From Bacteroides sp. (GTDB lineage Bacteria > Bacteroidota > Bacteroidia > Bacteroidales > Muribaculaceae), in assembly GCA_014802425.1 (NCBI GenBank), contig JAAVCH010000004.1, forward strand, positions 92,253-150,664: a DNA stretch of 58,412 nt. Reading direction: 5' to 3'. Under the pieces are notes generated by a model. The model searched no databases. It was not told the origin of the DNA and saw only the letters and a list, made by a program, of their open reading frames with translations. Within the stretch, counting starts at the first letter, position 1; every line of letters begins with the position of its first letter. A program made the translations under genes and the position numbers. Of this stretch, positions 28,533-37,962 are shown piece by piece.

Positions 28533-28632
28533 GTGTTTTCGCATTTTTGATGCTCCGGCCGGCTCGCGTCAGCGCCTCTGCAATCCTCATGATTACGGAG
28601 GCTCATACGGAACGGAAGGAGGCAATGCATCG

Positions 28633-28707
28633 TCGGGGTGAAAGGATTCGAACCTTCGACCCCCTGCTCCCAAAGCAGGTGCGCTAACCGGACTGCGCTA
28701 CGCCCCG
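28633..28707 (-). tRNA. tRNA-Pro (anticodon UGG)
   Basis: Read on the minus strand, the acceptor 5' half is CGGGGCG and the 3' half CACCCCG, with one C-A mismatch at pair 6-67. The anticodon loop TTTGGGA presents UGG between perfect CTGC/GCAG stems, and the T-arm has TTCGAAT. The 75-base length fits. CCA is not encoded. Confidence 0.96.
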
Positions 28708-28716
28708 ATATTTGTG

Positions 28717-28747
28717 CAAAGTTACGTTTTTTTTTCGGGTTTCACAA
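28717..28747 (-). promoter_or_regulatory. Promoter of tRNA-Pro
   Basis: On the minus strand TTG (28745-28747), 20-base spacer, then TAACTTTG (28717-28724), 10 bases before the mature tRNA 5' end. Confidence 0.75.
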
Positions 28748-28872
28748 CCTAATCTCCGCTTTTTCATCTTTTTTCACCCCTCTAATCCATTTATGGCGCT
28801 TTTCTTTCACATTCATGGCACTTTCACCCCGCTTTTTTGTTATCCTATAAGTAAGGGTTCGGCTTTTTTGAG

Positions 28873-28880
28873 TACCTTTG
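28873..28880 (+). promoter_or_regulatory. Promoter -7 box of the DUF1573 operon
   Basis: TACCTTTG is a perfect TAnnTTTG box. No clear -33 element is seen. The first gene begins 165 bases further, so the transcript would have a long leader with a 9-bp hairpin (28898-28906 with 28918-28926) and a perfect 12-bp palindrome (29005-29016). Confidence 0.55.
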
Positions 28881-29045
28881 TAAGTTGAGCGGCAACCTCC
28901 GCCGGGCTTTCATGCACCCCGGCGGAAGGCTCCCCGCCGCTCCCCGCCGTTCCCTCACGAATGACCGGACGGATTCACCGACCGCACAGGACATGGATCC
29001 GCATAGATTATAATCTCCATGAGTAATCCCTAAACTTCAAGACAT

Positions 29046-29459
29046 ATGAAGAGACATTTTGCCATACTCCTTTCCATCATGGCCCTCGTGGCTGTCTGCG
29101 CGCTCCCCGCAGCCGCAAAGAAGAAAGCATCGGCCGACGGCCTTTCACGCATCGAATTCGCCGAGAAGGTATATGACTTCGGCGTAATCACCGACACGGG
29201 GGGACCCGTGACGCATGAGTTCGAGTTCACCAACGCCGGCGACGGCAACCTCCTTATCCTCAAGGCCACGGCCGAGTGCGGATGCACCCGCCCCGAGTAT
29301 CCCGAAAAGCCGGTCGCTCCCGGCAAGAGCGGCAAGATAAAGGTGACGTTCAATCCCGCAGGCCGCTCCGGAGGCTTCGAAAAGGTGGTGACGGTCACCA
29401 CCAACGGCAAGCCCCGCAAGACGCCCATCAAGATACGCGGCACGATCCGCACCAAGTGA
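29046..29459 (+). CDS. DUF1573 exported protein
   Basis: A 137-residue protein with a signal peptide (residues 1-24, cleavage after AAA) and one immunoglobulin-like DUF1573 domain: YDFGVITDTGGPVTHEFEFTN, then the family motif ECGCTRPEYP and PGKSGKIKVTFNPAGRSG. The family is frequent in Bacteroidota and related to ASH/MSP-type domains; the function is unknown. A longer paralogue follows after 53 bp. Confidence 0.93.
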   Translation: MKRHFAILLSIMALVAVCALPAAAKKKASADGLSRIEFAEKVYDFGVITDTGGPVTHEFEFTNAGDGNLLILKATAECGCTRPEYPEKPVAPGKSGKIKVTFNPAGRSGGFEKVVTVTTNGKPRKTPIKIRGTIRTK

Positions 29460-29512
29460 TTCCACTGCCCCGGCAGAATTTCCGAAAAGCCTATCCCCTT
29501 CACTGAAGAAAG

Positions 29513-30286
29513 ATGCGCATATACAAGCAATTAGCGGGCGCGGCCATGATGACGGCCATCGTGGCCGCCGGCGTGGCGGCCGACAAGAAGACGCAGCTCG
29601 TGGAGAGCGTCTATGACTTCGGCGTAATCCGCGAGACCGACGGCAAGATCACCGGCCACGCGCACATCGTCAACATCTCCGACGCCCCGACCTACATACG
29701 CGACGTGCGCCCGAGCTGCGGCTGCACCGGCGCCGAGTACTCCACGGAGCCGATCGCTCCGGGCGACACCGCCGAGATAAGCTTCACCTACGACCCCGTG
29801 GGACGCCCCGGCACCATCAACAAGACCGTAAAGGTCTACATCGGCGACTCCGACGAGCGCCACATCGTACACCTCGCCGGCCGCGTCGTGGGATCGCCGG
29901 CCACCCTGGCATGGAAATACCCCGTGGAGTGCGGTCCGCTCCTGCTCACCGACTCCGTCATCGACCTCGGCCGCATCAACGCCGGCTCCGGACGCCATAC
30001 CTTCCTGCGCATGATCAACGCCTCGATGGACACGCTGCGCCCCGAAGTGCTCACCCAGTATCCGGCGCTGAGCGTCGACATCACCCCGGCCGTGATCGAG
30101 CCGGGCGACATGGCCACGCTCGGCATCTATTTCAACACCAAGTTCGAGCAGGCCCGGGGCCCGGTGAGCTACACCATCCCCATCGCCCTGCAGGGGGACA
30201 CAGCCTCGGCCGCCCGCGTGACCCTGCGCGCCGACATACTCACCCAGCCCGCCGACACTACGGCCTCGCCGGCCGCCGGCGCCTGA
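29513..30286 (+). CDS. DUF1573 exported protein, longer paralogue
   Basis: A 257-residue protein with a signal peptide (residues 1-23). It repeats the domain of its neighbour, with YDFGVIRETDGKITGHAHIVN and SCGCTGAEYSTEPIAPGDTAEI, then a second beta-sandwich region (about residues 135-245) with IDLGRINAGSGRHTFLRMIN and a shorter tail. The second region looks like a degenerate copy of the same fold. A tandem duplication is the simplest origin. meaB follows after 29 bp. Confidence 0.92.
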   Translation: MRIYKQLAGAAMMTAIVAAGVAADKKTQLVESVYDFGVIRETDGKITGHAHIVNISDAPTYIRDVRPSCGCTGAEYSTEPIAPGDTAEISFTYDPVGRPGTINKTVKVYIGDSDERHIVHLAGRVVGSPATLAWKYPVECGPLLLTDSVIDLGRINAGSGRHTFLRMINASMDTLRPEVLTQYPALSVDITPAVIEPGDMATLGIYFNTKFEQARGPVSYTIPIALQGDTASAARVTLRADILTQPADTTASPAAGA

Positions 30287-30315
30287 CACACCGAACCTTA
30301 AACACACCCGATACC

Positions 30316-31410
30316 ATGGAACATCCTGAAAACGACAGCACATACAAAGGCCTGACAGTCAACAGCGGCGTAACGTCGCAGCCGACCGTCAACCCCTACC
30401 GCCGGGCCGTGCGCCGCGGCTCCCTCAGCGTCAACGACTACGTGGAGGGGATACTCAAAGGGAACATGCGCATCCTCGGACGCGCCGTGACTCTGGTGGA
30501 ATCCACCGTCGAGTCCCATCAGAAGATCGCCCAGGAGGTGATCGAGAAATGCCTCCCCTATTCGGGCAAGAGCCGGCGCATCGGCATCACCGGCGTCCCG
30601 GGAGCCGGCAAGTCGACGTCGATCGACGTCTTCGGACTCCACGTGCTCCGTCAGGGGCACAAGCTGGCCGTGCTGGCCATCGACCCCAGCTCGGAGCGCA
30701 CCCACGGCTCCATCCTGGGCGACAAGACACGCATGGAGAAACTCAGCGTCCAGCCCGACGCCTTCATCCGCCCCAGCCCGTCGGCCGGAAGCCTCGGCGG
30801 AGTGGCCCGCAAGACACGCGAGACGATCGTGCTCTGCGAGGCCGCCGGCTATGACCGCATCTTCGTCGAGACCGTCGGCGTGGGCCAGAGCGAGACCGCC
30901 GTACACAGCATGGTCGACTTCTTCCTGCTCATCCAGCTCGCCGGCACCGGCGACGAGCTCCAGGGCATCAAGCGCGGCATCATGGAGATGGCCGACGGGA
31001 TCGCCATCAACAAATGCGACGGCGACAATGTGGACCGCGCACGCCTGGCGGCCGCGCAGTTCCGCAACGCCCTCCACCTCTTTCCGCCCACACCGTCGCG
31101 CTGGCGTCCGGAGGTGGTGACCTACAGCGGCTATTACGAGTACGACATCGACAAGGTCTGGGACATGATCGACCGCTACTTCGAATATGTCGACCAAAAC
31201 GGATACTTCGAGCGCAAGCGCCAGGAACAGGAAAAGTACTGGATGTTCGAAACCATCGACGAGCACCTGCGTTCAAGCTTTTACAATACTCCCGAAGTCG
31301 CCGCCCTTCTTGAGCAGAAGGAGCTGCGGGTGCTCAACAACGAACAAAGCTCCTTCATGGCCGCCAAGGACGTGCTCGACTTCTATTTCTCACGTCTCGG
31401 ACGCCATTGA
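30316..31410 (+). CDS. meaB: Methylmalonyl-CoA mutase-associated GTPase MeaB
   Basis: MeaB is a G3E-family GTPase that guards the adenosylcobalamin cofactor of methylmalonyl-CoA mutase during loading and repair. The 364-residue product has the P-loop GVPGAGKST near residues 93-101, the switch-like IDPSSERTHGSILGDKTRM, VETVGVGQSE, and the NKCDGDN specificity segment. The ATG at 30316 is chosen; a longer frame overlaps the DUF1573 gene. The mutase genes are not in this window. Confidence 0.95.
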   Translation: MEHPENDSTYKGLTVNSGVTSQPTVNPYRRAVRRGSLSVNDYVEGILKGNMRILGRAVTLVESTVESHQKIAQEVIEKCLPYSGKSRRIGITGVPGAGKSTSIDVFGLHVLRQGHKLAVLAIDPSSERTHGSILGDKTRMEKLSVQPDAFIRPSPSAGSLGGVARKTRETIVLCEAAGYDRIFVETVGVGQSETAVHSMVDFFLLIQLAGTGDELQGIKRGIMEMADGIAINKCDGDNVDRARLAAAQFRNALHLFPPTPSRWRPEVVTYSGYYEYDIDKVWDMIDRYFEYVDQNGYFERKRQEQEKYWMFETIDEHLRSSFYNTPEVAALLEQKELRVLNNEQSSFMAAKDVLDFYFSRLGRH

Positions 31411-31492
31411 CCCCCTCGGGGAAAGCACTGCCGGCGGGTGCGGCCACGGCCGCCCGGCCCCGGCGCCTCCGGCAAGAACAAAACGCAAGCAT

Positions 31493-33322
31493 ATGTATAA
31501 ACTCCTGAGCAGAATGGCCCTTCAGGCCGAAAGACACCCCCTGCGCGAAGCCTACCGCTTCTGCTGGCGCAAGGAAGGAGAATGGCTCTCCACATCACGC
31601 GAGGAATTCCTCGCCCAGACCAACGTGGCCGCACGCGCCCTCGAACGCCTCGGCCTAATCGAAAAAGACACAGTGGCCATCTGCTCGCCCAACACTCCCC
31701 AGATACTCATCTCGGAGCTGGGTGCGTTCATGAACCGCATCACCGTCATCCCGATCTACAGTTCAAGCTCGCAGCAGCAGTATGACTTCATCGTGACCGA
31801 CGGAGCGCCGAAGGTGCTCTTCGTGGGCGACAGGCATCAGTACCCGCTGGCCTACAACTACTGGAAGAAACACCCTGAGCAGATCCGCAAGATCGTGATA
31901 TTCAAGAACGCCGGCATCACCCTCCTGCCCGACGACACCGTCTCCATCGGCTGGGACGACTTCGTGCTGCTCGGCATGTCGGCTCCCGAAGAGAGCCGCA
32001 TCGAGGTGGCCCGGCGCTCATCGCGCGCCCTGCCGGAAGACGTGGCGACGCTCATCTACACCTCCGGCACCACCGGCGAGCCGAAGGGGGTCTGCATCTC
32101 CCACTCCAACTACGACGCGGCCATGGAGATGCACGAGACGATGCTCACCCAGATCCGCGACCACGACATAAGCATGGCCTTCCTCCCCATGAGCCATATC
32201 CTGGAGAAGGCCTGGTGCTTCTTCTGCATCTACAGGGGGATACCCATAGCCGTCAACTACGACCCGCGCGTGATCCAGGACACCATCAAGCAGGTGAGGC
32301 CCAACCTGATGTGCTGCGTGCCCCGCTTCTGGGAGAAGGTCTACGCGGGCGTCAAGGAGAAGATCGCGGCGATGCCGAAGATGCAGAAGATGATGGTGCT
32401 CCGCGCAGTGCGCGTGGGCTACCGGCGCAACCTCAAGTACCGGCGCCTCGGCCTGCGCGTGCCCCCGCTGCTGGAAAAGGAGTACCGGTTCTGGGACCGC
32501 CGCGTGTTCGACAAGCTCCGCCGGGCGATCGGCATACCCGACCCCAACTTCTTCCCCACGGCCGGCGCTCCCCTCTCGGACCGCATCTGCGAGTTCATGC
32601 GCTCCGTAGGCATCGACGTGATAATCGGCTACGGCCTGTCGGAGACCACCGCCACGGTGAGCTGCTTCCGCAGCGTCGACTATGAGATAGGCACCGTAGG
32701 GCGTCCGCTCCCCGGCATCGACGTCCGAATCTCCGACGAGGGGGAGATTCTGGTGAAGGGTGACACCGTCACCGCCGGATACTACAACAACCCCGACGCC
32801 AACGCGGCCGCCTTCACCGACGACGGCTACTTCCGCACCGGCGACGCCGGCTACCTCACCCCCGCCGGCGCCATCGTGCTCACCGAGCGCGTCAAGGACC
32901 TCTTCAAGACCTCCAACGGCAAGTACATCGCCCCGCAGATGCTCGAAAGCCGTCTGGCCGAGAACAAGTTCATCGACGAGTCGGCCGTCATCGGCGACCA
33001 GCGGAAATACGTCACGGCCCTCGTGGTGCCCAACTTCTCGCAGCTCCGCGCATGGTGTGACAAGCACGGGGTCGACGCTTCCGACACAGCCGCCATGCTC
33101 CGCGACCCCCGCGTCTACAGGCTCATGATGGAGCAGGTCGACGAAGTGCAGAAAGACCTTGCCGAATACGAGAAAATCAAGAAAATCGCCCTCCTTCCCA
33201 ATCACTTCGCCATAATGCACGGCGAGGTGACGAACACGATGAAGGTGCGCCGCCCGGTTGTGGCCAAGCGCTACGCGAGGGAAATAGAGGCCATGTACGA
33301 GGAGGACGCCGACAAGAAATGA
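31493..33322 (+). CDS. Long-chain fatty acid-CoA ligase (AMP-binding protein)
   Basis: A 609-residue adenylate-forming enzyme that activates a fatty acid with ATP and joins it to CoA. The P-loop-like LIYTSGTTGEPKGVCISHSNY, the core GYGLSETTATVSCFR, the FRTGDAGYL aspartate and the late LFKTSNGKYIAPQMLES hinge are all present. The length and hinge fit the FAA1/long-chain group. The ATG at 31493 is chosen, since a longer frame would overlap meaB. It overlaps the next gene by ATGA. Confidence 0.94.
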   Translation: MYKLLSRMALQAERHPLREAYRFCWRKEGEWLSTSREEFLAQTNVAARALERLGLIEKDTVAICSPNTPQILISELGAFMNRITVIPIYSSSSQQQYDFIVTDGAPKVLFVGDRHQYPLAYNYWKKHPEQIRKIVIFKNAGITLLPDDTVSIGWDDFVLLGMSAPEESRIEVARRSSRALPEDVATLIYTSGTTGEPKGVCISHSNYDAAMEMHETMLTQIRDHDISMAFLPMSHILEKAWCFFCIYRGIPIAVNYDPRVIQDTIKQVRPNLMCCVPRFWEKVYAGVKEKIAAMPKMQKMMVLRAVRVGYRRNLKYRRLGLRVPPLLEKEYRFWDRRVFDKLRRAIGIPDPNFFPTAGAPLSDRICEFMRSVGIDVIIGYGLSETTATVSCFRSVDYEIGTVGRPLPGIDVRISDEGEILVKGDTVTAGYYNNPDANAAAFTDDGYFRTGDAGYLTPAGAIVLTERVKDLFKTSNGKYIAPQMLESRLAENKFIDESAVIGDQRKYVTALVVPNFSQLRAWCDKHGVDASDTAAMLRDPRVYRLMMEQVDEVQKDLAEYEKIKKIALLPNHFAIMHGEVTNTMKVRRPVVAKRYAREIEAMYEEDADKK

Positions 33323-34410
33323 GCCGCATCAACACTTCCGCAGGCGCGGGAGAGGGCCCCGCTCCCGACCCGCGCCACATCATCGCCGCCGACGCGCCGC
33401 TGCGCAAGGCCTTCGAGATGCTCAACGCCCTCTCGGGAGGCAACATGACCCTATTCGCCGTCGATGCCTCAGGACACCTCGCCGGCTCGCTGACCGACGG
33501 CGACCTGCGGCGCGCCGTCATAGCCGGGCTGCCGCTCGACGCTCCGGTGGACCGCGCGTGCCATAAGGAATGCCTCGCACTCCCGCCCGGCGCCGACCGC
33601 TACGAGGTGATACGCCGTGCGCGCCGCCTGGGGATATCGATGCTCCCCGCCACCGACCGGGAAGGGCGCGTGGCCTCACTCATCGACCTGCGGCGCGTGC
33701 GCAACGCCCTCCCCATCGACGCCGTACTCATGGCCGGAGGCCGGGGCGAACGCCTCCGCCCGCTCACCGACACATGCCCCAAGCCCCTGCTCGAAGTAGG
33801 GGGAAAGGCCATCATCGACTACAATGTCGACGAGCTTCTGGCCAACGGCGTACGCCACATCTACGTCACCGTCAACTACCTCCACGAGCAGATCGAGCGC
33901 CACTTCGCCGACCCGCGTTTCGAAGGGAGGGTCAGCTGCGTGCTTGAGCCCCGCAGGCTCGGCACGATGGGAAGCCTCTCCCTCATCCCCGGGCTTACGG
34001 AGGAGACGGTGCTCGTCATGAACTCCGACCTCCTCACCACGCTCGACTTCGAAAAGATGTTTCTGGCCCATGCCGCGGCCGGCGCGGAGCTTACGATGGC
34101 CGCCGTGCCCTACACGGTCAGCGTCCCCTTCGCCATCATCGAGGCCGAGGGGCGGCGCATCACGGGCCTTACCGAGAAGCCGACCTACAACTATTTCGCC
34201 AACGCCGGCGTTTATATGATGCGGCGCGAAGTGGCCCGGAGCATCCCGGCCGGCGAGTATCTGGACGCCCCCGACCTGGTCGACTCCCTCATCCGCCGGG
34301 GCCGGCGGGTGGACTATTTTCCGGTCGAGGGCACGTGGGTCGACATCGGCTCGCCCGACGACTTCCGCTACGCCAACGAGCTTATGACAGCCGGAGCGCG
34401 CCGCCGCTGA
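33319..34410 (+). CDS. Sugar nucleotidyltransferase with N-terminal CBS pair
   Basis: A 363-residue fusion. Residues about 18-130 hold two CBS motifs (GSLTDGDLRRAVIAGLPLD is the first), which usually bind adenine nucleotides and tune activity. Residues about 136-360 are a nucleotidyltransferase: AVLMAGGRGERLRPLTDTCPKP is the classic activation loop, with VMNSDLLT and GTWVDIGSPDDF. Members with this layout activate sugars such as mannose, heptose or nonulosonic acids; the substrate cannot be assigned. Overlaps the preceding ligase gene (ATGA) and lies 15 bp before obgE. Confidence 0.9.
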   Translation: MSRINTSAGAGEGPAPDPRHIIAADAPLRKAFEMLNALSGGNMTLFAVDASGHLAGSLTDGDLRRAVIAGLPLDAPVDRACHKECLALPPGADRYEVIRRARRLGISMLPATDREGRVASLIDLRRVRNALPIDAVLMAGGRGERLRPLTDTCPKPLLEVGGKAIIDYNVDELLANGVRHIYVTVNYLHEQIERHFADPRFEGRVSCVLEPRRLGTMGSLSLIPGLTEETVLVMNSDLLTTLDFEKMFLAHAAAGAELTMAAVPYTVSVPFAIIEAEGRRITGLTEKPTYNYFANAGVYMMRREVARSIPAGEYLDAPDLVDSLIRRGRRVDYFPVEGTWVDIGSPDDFRYANELMTAGARRR

Positions 34411-34425
34411 AAAACAATAAAGACT

Positions 34426-35595
34426 ATGGCAGACTCGAATTTCATTGACTACGTAAAGATACTTTGCCGCTCCGGAAAAGGGGGCGCGGGAAGCCGTCAT
34501 TTCCACAGGGCCAAATATGTGCCCAAGGGTGGCCCCGACGGAGGCGACGGCGGCCGCGGAGGGCATATCATACTTCGTGGCAACCGCAACATGTGGACCC
34601 TGCTCCACCTGCGCTACCAGCGCCATATCTTCGCCACCGACGGCGAGTCGGGCGGAGCCGGCCGCTCCTTCGGCAGGGACGGCGAGGACCGCGTCATCGA
34701 AGTGCCCGTCGGCACCACGGTCTTCGACGCCGAGACTGGAGGGTTCCTCTGCGAGATCACCCGCGACGGCGAGGAGATAAAGCTCCTGCGCGGCGGCAAG
34801 GGGGGACTTGGCAACTGGCACTTCGCCACATCCACCAACCGCGCCCCGCGCTACGCCCAGCCCGGGCAGCCGGCCATCGAGAAGTCGGTCGTGCTGGAGC
34901 TCAAGCTCCTCGGCGACGTCGGCCTGGTCGGATTCCCCAACGCCGGCAAGTCGACCCTGCTGTCGGCCCTCTCGGCCGCCAAGCCCAAGATAGCCGACTA
35001 TCCCTTCACCACGATGGAGCCGCAGCTCGGCATCGTCAGCTACCGCGACGGCAAGTCGTTCGTAATGGCCGACATCCCCGGCATCATCGAGGGGGCCAGC
35101 GAGGGAAAGGGTCTCGGGCTCCGGTTCCTGCGTCATATCGAGCGCAATGCCGTGCTGCTCTTCATGGTGCCGGCCGACAGCGCCGACATCCGGCGCGATT
35201 ATGAAATCCTGCTCAAGGAGGTGCGCGAGTTCAATCCCGAACTCGCCGACAAGAGCCGCGTGCTGGCCATATCGAAGTCGGACATGCTCGACGACGAACT
35301 GCGCGACGAGCTCTCCCGCGAGCTTCCGGAAGGGGTGCCGACGGTGTTCATCTCCGCCGTCACCGGCCAGGGGCTCACCGAACTCAAGGATCTCCTCTGG
35401 CGCGAGATCAATTCGGAAGAGAACCTCGCCGCCACGACCATCACCCATCGCCCCCTTGACCGCCGCCACCGCGTGGAAGAGGAGGACGCCTTCATCTTCG
35501 AGCAGGAGGATACGACTGACGACGACGGAATGCCGATGACCGACGAGGAATGGAACGAAGAGTTCTGGGACGAGGAGGACAGGGTCAACGGATGA
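34426..35595 (+). CDS. obgE: GTPase Obg (ribosome assembly)
   Basis: Obg is a GTPase of late large-subunit assembly and stress control. The 389-residue product has the glycine-rich Obg fold at residues 1-158 ([21 protein letters not shown]), the G domain with GFPNAGKST near residues 169-177, DIPGIIEGA, and the specificity segment ISKSDM. The C-terminus from about residue 340 is acidic, replacing the OCT domain of other phyla. It overlaps the acyltransferase gene at the stop. Confidence 0.97.
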   Translation: MADSNFIDYVKILCRSGKGGAGSRHFHRAKYVPKGGPDGGDGGRGGHIILRGNRNMWTLLHLRYQRHIFATDGESGGAGRSFGRDGEDRVIEVPVGTTVFDAETGGFLCEITRDGEEIKLLRGGKGGLGNWHFATSTNRAPRYAQPGQPAIEKSVVLELKLLGDVGLVGFPNAGKSTLLSALSAAKPKIADYPFTTMEPQLGIVSYRDGKSFVMADIPGIIEGASEGKGLGLRFLRHIERNAVLLFMVPADSADIRRDYEILLKEVREFNPELADKSRVLAISKSDMLDDELRDELSRELPEGVPTVFISAVTGQGLTELKDLLWREINSEENLAATTITHRPLDRRHRVEEEDAFIFEQEDTTDDDGMPMTDEEWNEEFWDEEDRVNG

Positions 35596-36410
35596 TGGAC
35601 CTCATTCAACTCGACATAGTAGGAATAATAAAGCAAAGGCTCGGAAGGCGCTCGAAGTGGCTTCCGGCCTTTGCTTTACGTCCGCTGGAGCGTATCATCC
35701 GCCAGCGGGAGCTCAACGCCATGCTGCGCGCCGCGTATCCCGAGGAAGGGAGCGGCTTCTCGCGCCGCATCCTGGAGCATCTGGAAATCCGTGTGGAGGT
35801 GGAGGGGCTGGATTGCGTCCCCGGCGGGGAGCCGCTGGTGTTCGCGTCCAACCATCCCCTGGGGGGGCTGGACGGCATAGCGCTCGTCAGCGTGCTGGGG
35901 GAACGCTACGGCGACGATAGGGTGCGCGTCGTGGTCAACGACATGCTGATGCACGTCGTCCCGCTGGCCGGCGTGTTCCTGCCTGTCAACAAGTACGGCG
36001 CCCAGGGACGGCGCGCCGCCGCGCTGCTGAATGAGTCGCTTGCGGCCGGAAGGCATGTCGTGATGTTTCCCGCCGGGCTGGTGTCACGTCTCGGCGACGA
36101 CGGCCGCGTGGCCGACCTGGAATGGCAGAAGGCCTTCGTGCAGAAAGCCCTCGACTACGGACGCCGCATCGTGCCCGTGCGGTTCGAGGCCGCCAACCGC
36201 CCGCGCTTCTATCGCCTGGCGCGCCTGCGCAAGCGTCTGGGAATACGTGTCAACCTCGAACAGGCCACCCTCCCGGCCGAACTCTGCGCCACACGCGGCA
36301 AGACATTCCGCATCACGTTCCTCCCTGCCGTGGACCCCTCCGGGCTGCGCGACGCCGGTGAGTCCACCCGCGACATCGCGGCCCGCATACGCCGCCTCGT
36401 CTGCGGCTGA
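35592..36410 (+). CDS. Glycerol acyltransferase (PlsC-like)
   Basis: A 272-residue protein of the lysophospholipid acyltransferase group. The catalytic His-Asp pair sits in [17 protein letters not shown], a variant of the HX4D motif with one extra residue between His and Asp. Later, [12 protein letters not shown] replaces the usual FPEG motif. Proteins of this form in Bacteroidota may be hemolysin-related acyltransferases or act on aminolipids; the acceptor is not known. The start ATG (35592) overlaps the obgE stop, with a second ATG one codon on. It ends the operon. Confidence 0.88.
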   Translation: MMDLIQLDIVGIIKQRLGRRSKWLPAFALRPLERIIRQRELNAMLRAAYPEEGSGFSRRILEHLEIRVEVEGLDCVPGGEPLVFASNHPLGGLDGIALVSVLGERYGDDRVRVVVNDMLMHVVPLAGVFLPVNKYGAQGRRAAALLNESLAAGRHVVMFPAGLVSRLGDDGRVADLEWQKAFVQKALDYGRRIVPVRFEAANRPRFYRLARLRKRLGIRVNLEQATLPAELCATRGKTFRITFLPAVDPSGLRDAGESTRDIAARIRRLVCG

Positions 36411-36469
36411 CGCTCATTTCAGCTCATTGAACTTACTGCGGATGAAGGACTCGAAGACTTACTCCGCCG

Positions 36470-36494
36470 TTACTCCGGCACTTCGCCGGAGTAA
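36470..36494. terminator. Hairpin after the obgE-acyltransferase operon
   Basis: A perfect 10-bp stem, TTACTCCGGC (36470-36479) and GCCGGAGTAA (36485-36494), around a 5-base loop, 60 bases after the acyltransferase stop. No proper T-run follows, so it is only a probable terminator. Confidence 0.5.
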
Positions 36495-36545
36495 ACGGTT
36501 TCGTGTGTGTTTCATGTAAAAAGTTCAGGTATCGGGAGCATATCT

Positions 36546-36576
36546 TTTGCTTTATCCGGTTTTTTACTTACCTTTG
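36546..36576 (+). promoter_or_regulatory. Promoter of the TPR regulator gene
   Basis: TTTG at 36546-36549, 19-base spacer, TACCTTTG at 36569-36576. The start codon is only 6 bases after the box, so the transcript should have almost no leader. Confidence 0.75.
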
Positions 36577-36582
36577 TAAAGT

Positions 36583-37962
36583 ATGAGGATTCTTAGGCTG
36601 ATATTGACTGCGGCTGCGTTGACGCTGCTCTTTCTTTCGGGATGCGGCGGAGATGCCGACCGGGAGAGGATGGACCGTGCCGAGTCACTTATGCTGCAAG
36701 CCCCCGACTCGGCTTTGGCCTTGCTCACGGAGGTCGATTCGGCGGCGCTGCGCGGGCGTGCCGACCAGGCACGCTTCGCCCTCCTCCGCTCCCAGGCCAT
36801 CGACAAGACAGGGACTGACCTTGAGACTCTCGATTACCTGCGCCCCGCCATGGACTATTATTACACCCACGGCACCCCTGACCAACGCCTGCGCACCTAC
36901 TACTACGAGGGACGCATCCACCAGAACGCCGGCGATAAGGACGCTGCCATGCAGGCATTCCTGCACGCAGAAGACCTCCATGAGCAGATAACCGACTCTC
37001 TGACGCTGGGAAACCTTTACTTTGCCACAGCCTACCTACAACTAACTCTTACCAATGTGGATTATGCGAGAGGAGCATATTTGTCTGCCTCTAAGATTTA
37101 CAGTGACATCGGAATGCGTGACAGGGCTATAGGCAGCCTCTCAAATGCCCTCAATTCCGCCATAGTATCGGGCAGTAAAGCAGCATCCGACAGCATACTG
37201 GCAATCGTTGATTCATTGAATCTGACCGATGTAGAATATAGAAACCATATACTGTCTCCGATGACGGCATATTACGACATCTTCAATGACAAGGATGGGC
37301 TTAAGAGGCTACTTCGGGATGCGGGGCCACAAGATTCAACACAGAATGCCCTGAAAATCAACATGATTCAGGGGTACCTCCACTTGGGAATGGTCGAGGA
37401 GGCTTCCAACGAGTTCGCCACTCTGCCGAATCCGTCTACACCGAAAGACTCGTCGACATACCTAGCGGTTAAGTCAGAATTACTTGAGGCTAAAGGGAAT
37501 TATAAAGAGGCCCTTGAGGTGTATAAGGAATTTTCAGATCTGCTACTGTATGAGGACCAGACTGACCTTCAACAGAAACTGACCTTCAGCACACAACAGC
37601 ATCTCCTTGAAAAGCAAAGATTGAGAACCATCGAGCAGCAGCGCCAACACAACCTTATCCTCATTGCCACATCAATTATCCTTGTTCTGCTGCTAACCGG
37701 AGTCTGCTTGACATACAGGAATTATAAGAAACGTAAAGAACTTGAGGATGAGGTGGTGCAGTTCAGGATGCATGAACTGGAACAGGAAAAAAGCACTCTC
37801 GAACAATTGGTTGAGAGCTCCACCCTCAGCACGATGATGAGGACGACAATAACCGACCGCTTGAAGTTGGTGGACGCATTCCTGATAATGAAATTAAACT
37901 ACTCAAAGACAAGGGAACGTAACGCCGACAAGCTGTTCAATAACCTTGTACACAACAGGTAG
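36583..37962 (+). CDS. TPR lipoprotein/membrane regulator, cut by an in-frame TAG
   Basis: A 459-residue product with a lipoprotein-like signal (LLFLSGCG, Cys 21), TPR repeats over about residues 25-330, a transmembrane helix near 360-382, and a coiled-coil after it. The frame stops at TAG 37960-37962. Beyond it the same frame stays open for 91 codons that encode the rest of a known layout: TPR, membrane helix, coiled-coil and C-terminal LuxR-like helix-turn-helix. Family members carry an ordinary residue at this point, so the product is probably truncated and unable to bind DNA unless the codon is read through. The ATG is set by the signal sequence. Confidence 0.8.
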   Translation: MRILRLILTAAALTLLFLSGCGGDADRERMDRAESLMLQAPDSALALLTEVDSAALRGRADQARFALLRSQAIDKTGTDLETLDYLRPAMDYYYTHGTPDQRLRTYYYEGRIHQNAGDKDAAMQAFLHAEDLHEQITDSLTLGNLYFATAYLQLTLTNVDYARGAYLSASKIYSDIGMRDRAIGSLSNALNSAIVSGSKAASDSILAIVDSLNLTDVEYRNHILSPMTAYYDIFNDKDGLKRLLRDAGPQDSTQNALKINMIQGYLHLGMVEEASNEFATLPNPSTPKDSSTYLAVKSELLEAKGNYKEALEVYKEFSDLLLYEDQTDLQQKLTFSTQQHLLEKQRLRTIEQQRQHNLILIATSIILVLLLTGVCLTYRNYKKRKELEDEVVQFRMHELEQEKSTLEQLVESSTLSTMMRTTITDRLKLVDAFLIMKLNYSKTRERNADKLFNNLVHNR

